The notes under the pieces are model-generated. The model was not told the origin of the DNA, did not search any database, and was given only the letters and a program-made list of their open reading frames with translations. A program made the translations under genes and the position numbers. DNA of 64,000 nt from Cercospora beticola (lineage: Eukaryota > Ascomycota > Dothideomycetes > Mycosphaerellales > Mycosphaerellaceae). Of this stretch, positions 32,807 through 42,253 are shown piece after piece (the first letter of the stretch is position 1; each line of letters opens with the position of its first letter). Location: contig NC_088935.1 of the NCBI RefSeq assembly GCF_033473495.1, positions 434,001 to 498,000 on the forward strand, in the 5' to 3' direction.

Positions 32807-35748
32807 ATGAAGGCCCTTCGACACCTACTCGCCTCCATCTCTACCCTCCAGCTCGCACTCGCAGTCACACCTGCCACTGAGGGGAATGGTTTGCCGCAAT
32901 GGCTGGCCAAGCTTCCGGACAGCAAGTCCGTGACGGGCAATGTCACGGTCTCGCAGGGACCTGGCGGAAATGGTGTCAGTGTACAGGCATATTTCCTGGG
33001 CTTGCCAACAGAAGGAGGACCCTTTCGTGAGTGGCCTACAAGATGCTGGCAAGAGAGCAGGAAATCTTACAAACTTCTAGTCTATCACATCCACGAGAAG
33101 CCGATTGGGCCTGACTGGAACTGCTCCGCTGCTGGCCCGCACTTGAGTCCATACACAAGCGACTATCCGTGCACGAACACCACTCACCCTGAAACTTGTG
33201 AAGCGGGCGATCTGTCGGGCAAGCATGGGAATTTCACAGGCCCCAACTTCACAGCCAGGTTGGTGCGTCGAACCTTGTGCAGGAGAAAAGAGCTGACTTT
33301 CAACAAGCTACCTTGAGAACTACGTCTCGAACAACGACGCGCCAGGCTGCGGTCAGTGCATGACTAATCGGAGTCTTGTTGTACATTTCGCGAATCAAAC
33401 GGCGATCGCATGTGCAAACTTTACACTGATTGGTATGCATTCCTTTCCCCCACAAGGCTAGCAGTCCTCGTCTTCGACCGGCTCTGGATCTGGAACCGGG
33501 AATGGTGGAAGCTCTGGCCAAGGTTCTGGGAATGGCCAAACTACCTCAGCTTTCCCTGGATCAAGTTGCAGGCGCGGATCGGGCTGCTCGCACAGCAGTG
33601 CATCATCGGATTCGAAATCAGTTGCCACAGTGTCGAGTCCCATCGCGAACGCCAGCAAAGTGCCAGGGCTTGCTGTCACGACCATTAGCTTGACAGTGGT
33701 GGACACGATCACTCTTCTTTCAAAGCAAAGTTCAGTGACGACAAGAAGCTCACAGGCAACAGGTACATCAGGCTCCTCATCAGCAGCCCTCCCTGCTGCA
33801 GCGCCGCCAGCGAACATCAACACGATCACGATCACAGCGTCCGAGCCGTATGTCCAGACTATCACTGTCTCTGGCGATGGTGGTTCTGGCCCGGCACCAA
33901 AAGCCTCTTCGAGCAGCTCCACTGCTAGCGCCAACGCGAACGTGAACACAGTCACGGTCACAGTAGTCGGCCAACCCGTCCACACTGTCACCACCCATGA
34001 CAGCAAGACCCCTCTCGTGGCCCCTGCCGCATCGACACATCGCACATCTGCGAGTACGAGCTACATCAACAACACCGTCACCGTCACGGCTGTCGCTCAA
34101 ACTACGCAAACTGTGACCGCTAGCGACACCTTCGCACCTCTTCCAGTCTTCAGCACTCTCGCCGGAAATGCCTCGGCCGGCACGGCTACGACCACTGTCA
34201 CTGTTTAGGGAAATGGCAGCACTACCAGCTATGCGAAGACTGCCACTGTAACTGGCCCCATGCAAAATTTGACCTACCTCACGCCGTCAAGCACTCCGAG
34301 CTATGGCGCAACGGTCTTTGTTACAGTAAACAGCACTGCAGGCGGCCCAACTCTCACCAGGACAATCACCGCGAATTCCACAAGTCCAAGTGGAGCCACG
34401 CTCACGGTCACTGTCCCGGGAAACGGTACGCAAATCATCACACCCAGTGCTCAGCCCAACATCAGCTACATTGCCACTCTGACAGTGACCGGGCCCCAAG
34501 TCACCGTCACCGCGAGTCAGCCTGTCTTGTCGACCACTACTTCCGTCTGGAATCAGACCGTTACTTCGGTGATACCATTCGCGACTACCGTTCCAATCGT
34601 TCAGACAGTCCCTATGGTCGTCACAGTTTTGTCAGGATCCACAGGCACTTCAACCATCACCGCTGTCAATCCCGGCGTGACGACCATCACACAGTCCAAC
34701 GGTATTCCGATCGGGCCGAGCACCACAACTTTGTCTGGTACTCCTTCAGCGATTAATCCAGTCATCACCTCTCCTGCGGTCATCACAACCACAATCCCGG
34801 CGACAACGTATGTCACCACTGCTGTTGGGACCTTTCCCTTTGTTCGTATTGTGGTCTCGCCGAGTCCAGGAACAACAGTCACGAATACGCTTGGCCAGCC
34901 TGGGACCGTGACGACTCCAATTGTCACCGTTGTCGTCTCTGATGCGCCACACGGGGTAGTCACGAGTACACTTTCTCAGCCTGCTCCATCGACGCCTTCC
35001 GTTGTTACAGTGGTCGTCTCTTCGGTACCGGATTCCACCATCACAATGGTATCGACAACTTTACAGCCCACGACCACGATCGCTACCGTGACAAAGCCAG
35101 CATCCGTGGTGACGGTCACCAACGCCGGGCCTCTTGGAATTGTGACGACCATCTTGCCGAATGGAGTCGCTACTACTTTGGTGAACACGTTGAACAACGC
35201 TCCTGCGCAAGTCGTGAGCATTCTACCCAACGGTGTTGGAACGACGATTGTCAATGCGCCCGCACAAGTCACCAACATCATCAAGACCAATCCGCTCGGA
35301 AAAGTTACGAACGGGTTGCTTCGTAAGTTTTACACTTCATAAAGACACTGATTCTTCGCCATAAGCATCATCTCTGTTGCGCAAGAATGCTAACATCATC
35401 ACAGCCGCCAAGACGAGCACCGTCAAAGTCTCAGCGAAGACTTCGAAGATCACACCCCCCAAGACGACAACGATAAAAGCTCCGAAAGCGAAGACCGTCA
35501 CAGTCAAGGCTCCCAAGGCGAAGACTGTGACTGTGAAAGCGAAGAAGTTCGACGACAGTGGCAGTAGCGAGGATCAGGACCAGACTGAAAACAGTGCCAC
35601 TACCGATGGTCGCAAACATTTGTTCACAATTAGCCAAGATGTAGTCACGGTCACCCAAAGCGTGGTGACTGTGACGGCTGGCGCAGCTCGACCCACTGGT
35701 TTCGGTGTCGCTGCTGCTGTGGTGGGTGTTGGCGCGCTTTTGCTGTGA
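32807..35748 (+). pseudogene. Cell-surface Cu-only superoxide dismutase fused to a Thr/Val-rich GPI adhesin-like tail; one in-frame TAG
   Basis: Modelled exons 32807-33026, 33081-33258, 33308-33432, 33523-35322 and 35405-35748 total 889 codons. A signal peptide (about 1-20) precedes a Cu-only SOD domain: HIH copper ligands at 76/78, KHGN with His122, LVVH with His159, and paired cysteines, but no recognisable zinc or electrostatic loops, as in fungal SOD4/5/6. From about residue 175 the protein becomes Ser/Gly- then Thr/Val-rich (TVTV motifs), ending in a Lys repeat (PKAKTVTV, twice) and a hydrophobic GPI tail. The exon 3/4 junction is uncertain: without the 90-nt intron a TAG at 33459 would stop the frame. 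A second TAG (34206-34208, codon 403) cannot be spliced out and would remove the GPI anchor. Such SODs detoxify host or environmental superoxide at the wall. Confidence 0.7.
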
Positions 35749-36176
35749 GGTCTCAATTGCATGTATGGATCTTGTGTCGCCGGCGCAGGGGTAATTGCAT
35801 TTTCAATCGGAAGCATGAGCAGAAGGTGCAGAAACCTAATGAAACCGCTTGCTGAGCTACTCTTTCCAATCAATGCCGTTGTTCTTCCTTGACGCGAAGC
35901 ATTGTTGGCCGTTTGCTGTTGCCTTCCGGCGCCGTTGCGCGGGCGACGACAGATACTCGCGCGGAAGGAAACAGAAGGTGGCACAACAGTCTCCTTCTTT
36001 AAGCACACCTTCGCGCCGTTTCCACTTCACTGACAGCACAAATTCTCTGCAAGACTATCCAAACAACCTTCTTGAACCATCGGCCATTGAAGATCTTGCT
36101 CCACAACCGACTTGAAGAAGCACTTCCAACCTCAATCAGCGACTGCTTCGCGCGCGACCCGTTCGCCGACGAGAAC
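35749..36176. other. Intergenic
   Basis: 3' side of the SOD gene and upstream region of the first RING gene. The RING frame is open upstream of 36177 but has no ATG. Nothing else seen. Confidence 0.5.
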
Positions 36177-36980
36177 ATGGCTCATCCTCATCGTCTCCCA
36201 TGGCACGACGAATTCGAGGGCGCTATCATGCGACAGCTGCAACAGGATCTTGCACCAACAATAACCCGCCCTTACTGCCCCGGCTGCACGAAGTCCTTCT
36301 CAAAGTTCCACCGCGCCATCACGGTTCCGCGCTGCCCTCACAGCCATCAGATCTGCATCTTGTGCGCTCAAGATTGGTTCTGCACCCACGACGAATGCCC
36401 CACATGCGGCTTCGGCACCCTACCACTCTTTGAGCTACGCAATCGAGCTGTGGCTCCAACATTTGGCAGAGAGGATCCATGCACACAGATCTTGGACCGC
36501 GAGGCGTACGTCCAAGAACCACCTTTTCACGACCATGAGCTCGCTCGCATTCACCCGCACTCGATGCTCCAGATCTGCTTCACTGATGGGGAGGTCACAA
36601 GACGTGGGAGAAAAAATCATCAACGTGCGAACGATAGACGTGCAGCGGGACAACGAGTGCCACCCGAGTTGGTGGAGGAAATTCAAGAGTACGATTTCCA
36701 TGCTATGCAGTACTTCAGGTTGAGGGACAACAGAGGAGAGCCGGATTGGAGCAGATGGGACGAACGGCAATATCAGGAGAGTTGTAAGTTTCTGAGAGAG
36801 ATTATAATTCAGCCTGGAACGATCAATTTCCGTGGCCCTCCTCCGCCAGGTTTCCCGGACATGAGGCGGCTGCCAGGTTCGACTGCGACGACTGGTGGAG
36901 TCAATCAGCCCAGTGCTCCTGCAGCTGTGGCCCCGGACATGATGCTTCCAAGTCCTGACACGAGCGATACGGAGTTTTAG
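36177..36980 (+). CDS. RING-like zinc-finger protein, 267 aa
   Basis: The start is the first ATG of the frame (MAHPHRLPWHDEF). Residues about 30-80 form an atypical RING: YCPGC, then PRCPHSHQICILC and ECPTCG, giving Cys-x2-Cys ... Cys-x-His-x2-His/Cys-x2-Cys ... Cys-x2-Cys ligands. Downstream regions are charged and without a known fold, and the C-terminus is Pro/Ala-rich. RING proteins of this kind usually act as E3 ubiquitin ligases; substrate unknown. A second small RING protein lies 1.5 kb away in the same orientation (38503-39111) but with a different finger, so it is not an obvious duplicate. Confidence 0.7.
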   Translation: MAHPHRLPWHDEFEGAIMRQLQQDLAPTITRPYCPGCTKSFSKFHRAITVPRCPHSHQICILCAQDWFCTHDECPTCGFGTLPLFELRNRAVAPTFGREDPCTQILDREAYVQEPPFHDHELARIHPHSMLQICFTDGEVTRRGRKNHQRANDRRAAGQRVPPELVEEIQEYDFHAMQYFRLRDNRGEPDWSRWDERQYQESCKFLREIIIQPGTINFRGPPPPGFPDMRRLPGSTATTGGVNQPSAPAAVAPDMMLPSPDTSDTEF

Positions 36981-37449
36981 GGCCCAGAGTGCGGCTACAG
37001 GTTCTGGCGTTGTTCTTTGGGGTATTGCTAGATCAGAGCAAATTGTTTGAGCGGGTTTCTTTCTCAGGTAGCGAAAGTAATGATGCATGGCTTCTGTTCT
37101 TGTTGAACCTTCACTTCCGAAGAGACTCGTGATAGGTGAGCCATATGAGTGGCTCATCCTCAACATGAAGGTCACGAGCGCCTCCGTATCGAATACAATT
37201 AGATGTTTCCTTCTGCGCTCATGTCAACCTGCTCTGCAATCCCTCATGTTCTGGCCCCCTCCAACCGACCCGCCGCAAACACGACTTCCGCGCTGGCAGT
37301 TGCCTTCACTTCAACCCTCACCTCCCCAAACGCGCGCGCCCCACCAACGCCGCCACCGCCGTCACCTCTCCTCCCAACTCGGCAGAGTCGGCACCCCAGA
37401 CACCGCCCCAATTGACGTATAAATTCGTCTTTCAAATTACCACTTTCAA

Positions 37450-37703
37450 CCCGGGTTAGCTCACTTGGTATGAGAGCATTCGCACATTCACAACGTTGCG
37501 TCTTCCACTCAAGATTACCACTCATCCACGAATTTCGAAGTTGTTCTGATGTCGATTCAAGTTCCAAACTGATTATGATTCATGCCCCCAATCTCAATGA
37601 TTGGTGACAGGTGCCAATCTAAGGAGTTCCTCTGACGAGGATCAGTTCTGGCGCAGAGTTCGAGGTGTTAGTAAAGAGTGTAGTTGCTCGGGCCCTTTTT
37701 TTT
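37450..37703 (+). ncRNA. Candidate Pol III transcript, unit 1
   Basis: The unit opens with a tRNA-like 5' end: seven bases CCCGGGT, then TA, then a D-arm (GCTC ... GAGC) whose loop contains GG. This matches an A box. A conserved TCGATTC further on resembles a B-box core. The unit closes with GCTCGGG, able to pair with the first seven bases (G.U pairs allowed), and then eight T residues, a Pol III terminator. It is not a standard tRNA, since anticodon and T arms do not fold normally. It could be a tRNA-derived SINE-like element, an unusual intron-bearing tRNA relic, or an undescribed structured RNA. Confidence 0.4.
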
Positions 37704-37801
37704 GTCGATTCGGTTCCGTGTTTCTCTTTTTTTTTTGGGAGAAGGAGAGGGAGAGGGAGGGGGTGAATGTATATATTGTTCTTTTTGGTCATTGCTTTCA
37801 A

Positions 37802-38028
37802 CCCGAGTTAGCTCACTGGTTGAGAGCATTCGCACAGTCTACAATGTTGCGTCTTACACTCAAGATTACCACTTCTTGCCTGAGAAACTTCGAAGTTGTT
37901 CTGATGTCGATTCAAGTTCCGACCTGATTTGTGACCGTGCAGTCTAAGGAGTTCCTCTGACGAGGATCAGTTCGGCGCAGAGTTCGAGGCGTTGTAAAGA
38001 GTGTAGTTGCTCGGGCCCCAATTTTTTT
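37802..38028 (+). ncRNA. Candidate Pol III transcript, unit 2
   Basis: Same plan as unit 1: CCCGAGT at the start pairs with GCTCGGG near the end (six Watson-Crick pairs and one G.U). The single difference from unit 1 in this stem (A for G) keeps pairing. The D-arm is intact, the B-box-like core is identical, a perfect CCTC-TGAC-GAGG hairpin is conserved, and a run of seven T follows. Conservation of the stem and both box motifs despite drift elsewhere hints at selection, but two copies are few. Confidence 0.4.
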
Positions 38029-38502
38029 GTCTTTTCATTTTGCAGTTTTGTTGATGAGGTTGTTGTTGCTGTATGTATGTATTGTATTTTTGCTGTTTCG
38101 ATTTTTTTGGTTGGAGGAAACGCCAAGGGATTTTAGGGGATGGCAGCGGCGGCAGTGGTGCTGGTTTCTGCACGAGAGCGGTGGAGCCTTCTGGTGGTGC
38201 GTCGTTGTTGCATTCATTTGGTGGATATGAACGGTAGTCACGGACCTGGCAGGAAGGAATTGGTGACGAGATGCCCGTGCTTAGAAGTCCCGTCGCCCAA
38301 CACAACAGTCGTACAGGTAGCTGTTCACTTGATGTTTTGACCACGCACATAATCCAACAACATCTCCTGTTTCCATCACTATTGATCTCGAGGTCACAGG
38401 CGCACCATTCAGCAGAGCTAGACCCATATCGTACCAGGAGGGAGTCAGTCGGCGCAGCCTTGCATTTACACAAGACACGGCTCAGCATCACTTGTCGATC
38501 AG

Positions 38503-39111
38503 ATGCCTCGAAATGCACGCATCGCCATCGCAACCATGCGCGAACTCCTCCGTTGGCTGCGCCGCAAGTCTGACCAACCTGCACCCCAACCGAGTCCTGC
38601 GCCCCAACCAGACCCTGAACCCCGACAGAGTCCTGAACCCCAATTGAGTCCTGAAGCTTTCCTTTGCGACGCTCTCATAGCTGTACCAGCAGTTCTGAAC
38701 TTACCAGCACCGCAATGCCCCATCTGCCATGGCAAGTTGGAAAAACCCGTCCTACTTCAGTGCGCGGCCGGCCATATGTTCTGCAAACCATGCATCACGA
38801 ACTGGTTCATACAAGGTTACAACACTTGCCCGAGGGACCAGGAGGAGTTGTTCAACACCGAAAGCAGGACGATTTTCCAGCAAAGCGCATCTTTGACCTT
38901 TTACAAAGACCTCCTAAATATGTACGAGCCGTTCCACTTGACGACCTGGGACATGCTTGAAATCGGAGTGAGCGAACAGATTGCCAAGAGCTTCGACACT
39001 TTTCGGCAGAAAATCTTGAATGCGGGTGAGCACAGTGTGCGGTACGACTGGTACATGGAGCACCACGTTGCTATCCAACGGCGACTGGATTTACTGCTCT
39101 CGCGATTCTAG
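38503..39111 (+). CDS. Small RING-finger protein with incomplete last zinc ligand
   Basis: A 202-residue single-exon gene. A Pro/Gln-rich repeat (PQPSPAPQPDPEPRQSPEP) occupies residues about 25-50. A C3HC4-type RING follows at about 72-112: CPICHGKLEKPVLLQC, then GHMFCKPCITNWF, then NTCPRD. The eighth ligand, normally Cys in CPxC, is Asp (CPRD), so zinc site 2 may be weakened or use Asp. The rest is helical (ASLTFYKDLLNMYEPF). Probably an E3 ligase-like protein; the substituted ligand leaves activity in question. Confidence 0.75.
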   Translation: MPRNARIAIATMRELLRWLRRKSDQPAPQPSPAPQPDPEPRQSPEPQLSPEAFLCDALIAVPAVLNLPAPQCPICHGKLEKPVLLQCAAGHMFCKPCITNWFIQGYNTCPRDQEELFNTESRTIFQQSASLTFYKDLLNMYEPFHLTTWDMLEIGVSEQIAKSFDTFRQKILNAGEHSVRYDWYMEHHVAIQRRLDLLLSRF

Positions 39112-39703
39112 GAGGATGGGGTCTACACTCTCAGCGAAGGTGAATACGCGGCCTTGCGAGCACTGAGTTGGGATGTCGTGGAGACCTTCGAGAATCGCTC
39201 GCGTGCACCAAGAGCCGAGTCCGCGCAGGTAGCTGCGCCTCAGCGAAGACCAGCACGTTTTCCACTGAGATGAGTTCAGTAAAACGAAAGGAGTAGCTCA
39301 CATGCAAGCTTATGGTCTGCAGTGTTGGACGCACGTGCGTCACTTGAGTCTGCGACGCGGGAAATATCGAGACGGCCGCGCAAGGCCGAAGGATGCTTGT
39401 AAGGATCAGCTATCGTTTGACCAGGATGTATAATAGCAGTCGCTTACAGAGAGCCTTTTTTGCCTTTTTGCGTATCGTGTTGTCCTTCACCGCCGGGGCC
39501 CACGTGCGCCTTACTCAAAAGTTCGCTCGCGCCTTCACTGGCACAATTGGGTTCGCGACCTCGTCGACGCTATACACGATAGCCGCACCGGGCACACTTT
39601 CATATTCGCGCCCACAATCGCAAATCGTGCTGCCACGACACTGCGCGTTCTCTGCTCTCTGCTTCTGGACCAATAATTTCGCCCGAGATTCTCGTTGTCC
39701 ACC
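39112..39703. other. Intergenic between convergent genes
   Basis: About 590 bp. No gene or notable motif. Confidence 0.55.
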
Positions 39704-40411
39704 TCATCTCTTTCCCGGAGCCAGACCAGGCACACCACTAAATCTCTCCTCTCTCTCCGTCTTGAAATTGATCTGCACCCAATACTGCTTACTATCTGCA
39801 TCCCACCACGTCCAATACTTCTCTTCTCTGCGATCAATATCTCTCGCTTGAATCTTGAAGCCGCATGTCTCGTAGGGTTCCGCCGCAACCAGCAAGTACT
39901 GGAAGGCCTTATCCGGAGGATCCTCCACTTTCTGCTCATAGGCGCTCATGAACCGCACTTTGGGCTCAACGCCTTGTGCGATTTCCGGGTATTGTAGGCT
40001 GAACAGCAGACCTTCCTGTCTCGTGATGGGATCGCGTGTCTTGGTCACGGAGTAACCGGGTCGGCCAATTTTGACAATGTTCCGCTTTACTTGTACGGCG
40101 TTTGCGCCCGTATAGCCCTCCTCGGTCTTCTTTCCCATCTGCGCATCTTTGGCTGCACGTCGCGCGAGATTGGTCTGATGCTTGCGACCTTGGGTGTGAG
40201 CGAGATAGGAGCCATCGTTCTGGTGGACGGTCAAACAGAGACGACATTCGAAGGATCCGACGTGGTTTTTGAAGAAGTAGGGATCTTTGTCGAGATCGAT
40301 GGTTTCGAGAGCGAGTTTTCGGAGACGTTCGCGGCGGTCAGCGTTGACGGCGCTTTGGGAGGCGACACCACCTCCACCGAATTTGGAGCCGGCGCGGTTT
40401 TGGTAGTCCAT
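39704..40411 (-). CDS. PRP11: Splicing factor 3a subunit 2 (SF3A2 / Prp11 / SAP62)
   Basis: A 235-residue protein beginning MDYQNRAGSKFGGGG, the invariant SF3A2 N-terminus. The matrin-type C2H2 finger FECRLCLTVHQNDGSYLAH has Cys56, Cys59, His72 and His78. The conserved blocks GYSVTKTRDPITRQEGLLF and KYWTWWDADSKQYWVQINF follow. Together with SF3A1 and SF3A3 it forms the SF3a complex of the U2 snRNP, needed for branch-site recognition. It lacks the Pro-rich tail of animal SF3A2, as usual in fungi. Single exon; the frame is open upstream without a better ATG. Confidence 0.95.
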   Translation of the reverse strand: MDYQNRAGSKFGGGGVASQSAVNADRRERLRKLALETIDLDKDPYFFKNHVGSFECRLCLTVHQNDGSYLAHTQGRKHQTNLARRAAKDAQMGKKTEEGYTGANAVQVKRNIVKIGRPGYSVTKTRDPITRQEGLLFSLQYPEIAQGVEPKVRFMSAYEQKVEDPPDKAFQYLLVAAEPYETCGFKIQARDIDRREEKYWTWWDADSKQYWVQINFKTEREERFSGVPGLAPGKR

Positions 40412-40813
40412 GATGAATGCTGTGATGTTGGTGTTGGAGCTGCAAGTCGGATCGAGAACGAGAACGATCTGGGATGTCGAAAAGTTGCGGCTCTTGCCGG
40501 CGTTAACAAGTAGGGTTACCGGAAAAAGCGGGGCGGGGGAGACTTCAAGTGAATCACAACTTCCGCGTTTCCTCCTCCTCTCCTCTCTCTCCACTACACG
40601 CACAATCACTATTTGCCTTGGTCAGGCTTTACCCTCTGTACACCCTTCGCCTTGCATTCAATTCAGTTCTCCCAGGGCTACGGCCCTCGAGCTACGCGCT
40701 CACCCACGTTATTCGCTTCTTTGACTCAATCGTTGTCACACGCCCCTCGGGCCACCGCAACTCCACCCGCGTTCACTCCGCCCTGAAGGAAATCAAGCAC
40801 TGCACTCCTCAAA
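40412..40813. other. Divergent promoter region (SF3A2 / NTF2-like)
   Basis: About 400 bp between head-to-head genes; pyrimidine-rich on the plus strand. No defined motif. Confidence 0.55.
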
Positions 40814-41703
40814 ATGATGGAGCACGCAGCAATCTTCATTCCTGCCAGTCCGGCCTCCTCAGCCGCTCACACACCCATCAAATTCCGCACTCCAGCTCCC
40901 TCTCGCTCAGGTTCCATCTGGATCCCAGCAACCCCACCCTCAGGCGGGTTCGAGCAACAACAACCACCTACGTCGTATCCAATGTCCGATGATAGCTGGG
41001 CTCACCTCCTCCTTGACGATGCAAGTATGATAGTGCCACACCACCTCGATGATGACAACGGCCTGTATGATCCGACGTATGATCCGACTCATCAGACCAC
41101 GAGCGAAGCTTCGACTGCCTCGACTGCTACGCCATCTATGCTGACGGAGCCAATTGAGTCGACTTCGCAATATCTGGTTCGAATGTCCTGCGAATTTATC
41201 GATTCGATCAACAATCGGGACTGGGCCAATGCAGAGCGACTGGCGTGTATCGTCGACCATTCTTGCTTTACTGCGAGATTGACTGAGTTTCCTGAAGTGG
41301 ATTCCTGGTGGAAGCACCTGGAGACGTGGGTCTCTCTTTTCCTTTTCCCTTCCCGATCGCGTCCAGTGCTCCTGCTGAATCCTCTCTCACCGCATGTACC
41401 CTGTGTGACTTCCATGTTTCCGAAGCCGCACAATTCTTTTGTTCTACTCTGACCATTCTCGGCAGCTACAAATTCATCCATTCCCACGCACCAAACGTCT
41501 ACATCAACATCCTCGGCACGTCATGCGAGCTCGATGAATTCCTCGGCTGCGCGAACGTCTATGTTAATGCCGAGGCTTCCGGTCAGCCGGGCGGAATCGC
41601 AACGCAAGGCGTGAGTTTGTTCGAGTGGAAGCGCAATGACTTCACAGGCGAATGGTTGTGTGTCAGACATACGGCATTGAAGGGAATTGAGGGAATCGTC
41701 TGA
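40814..41703 (+). CDS. Possible NTF2/SnoaL-like fold protein, 249 aa
   Basis: Two exons, 40814-41325 and 41466-41703, joined by a 140-nt intron (GTGGGT...GGCAG) that keeps frame. Residues 1-110 are Ser/Thr/Pro-rich and probably disordered. The C-terminal 130 residues have an alternating helix-strand pattern: YLVRMSCEFIDSINNRDWAN, then NVYINILGTSCELDEF, then VSLFEWKRNDFTGEWLCVRH. This resembles the cone-shaped NTF2/SnoaL fold, with Trp and His near the end. No catalytic residues can be named. Function unknown; the fold is inferred from pattern only. Confidence 0.65.
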
Positions 41704-42253
41704 GAACTCAGCGATGAACACCTTCGGGTGATTTGGGCAAGTTGCCAGTGGTGGAGGTCAGGGTACCGTCGATGACGTTTGAGTCCTGTTCGCCTCAGTG
41801 TGTTGGCGGAATTGAGTTATCGTTGTGAAAAACGTGGCCGGTTCGATTCTTGAAACTTTTGCGATGAGATCTGAAATTGATCTATCTTTACGCTGTTTCT
41901 GACCTCCGAATTTCAAAACGAGAGATAGCAAGGAAACATGACGAAAGGTAACTGCATCTAAACCGACTACTTCTCCAACTGAAATGGTATCTAATGCACT
42001 TGCGACTCATTACTATGTCTTCCAACTCCGCTGTTGTCGACCCACTTTGCCAATAATTATGTCGGACCCGCTATTGCAATTGATGCCCACGCCAAACGGC
42101 GTATGCTCGCACAAAATGTGTATAACTATGTACATTCGAAGCTCTCACACCATTATTCGTGTTCGTCCAAAGAGATAGTCATGTAAATCTGCACGTACTG
42201 CCTGCAGCAAAGACGAGGTGAAGAAGCGAAAGGTTTCACACTGAATCGATTTC
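41704..42253. other. Intergenic between convergent genes
   Basis: About 550 bp, AT-richer than the flanks. An isolated GGTTCGATTC (41840-41849) resembles a tRNA B box, but no A box or stem accompanies it. Confidence 0.6.

Larger units (their letters stand above)
37444..38028 (+). repeat. Tandem duplication, two units 352 bp apart
   Basis: Two same-orientation copies start with TTTCAACCCG(G/A)GTTAGC and end with GTAGTTGCTCGGGCCC plus a T-run. They share long identical blocks (for example TCTGATGTCGATTCAAG and CTCTGACGAGGATCAG) and differ by small substitutions and indels. Unit 2 lacks about 20 bases in the middle. Confidence 0.9.
36981..38502. other. Intergenic with two tandem Pol III-like units
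   Basis: The 1.5 kb between the two RING genes is occupied mainly by the duplicated units at 37450-37703 and 37802-38028, annotated separately. The flanks hold no gene. Confidence 0.7.

Noticed and set aside
37450..37580. A standard tRNA gene at the start of the repeat unit
   Set aside because: D-arm and A box are good, but no anticodon arm with a 7-base loop or T arm can be formed, and the pairing 3' end lies over 200 bases away.
41840..41849. B-box-like GGTTCGATTC suggesting a tRNA gene
   Set aside because: No A box, acceptor pairing or terminator within the required distance.
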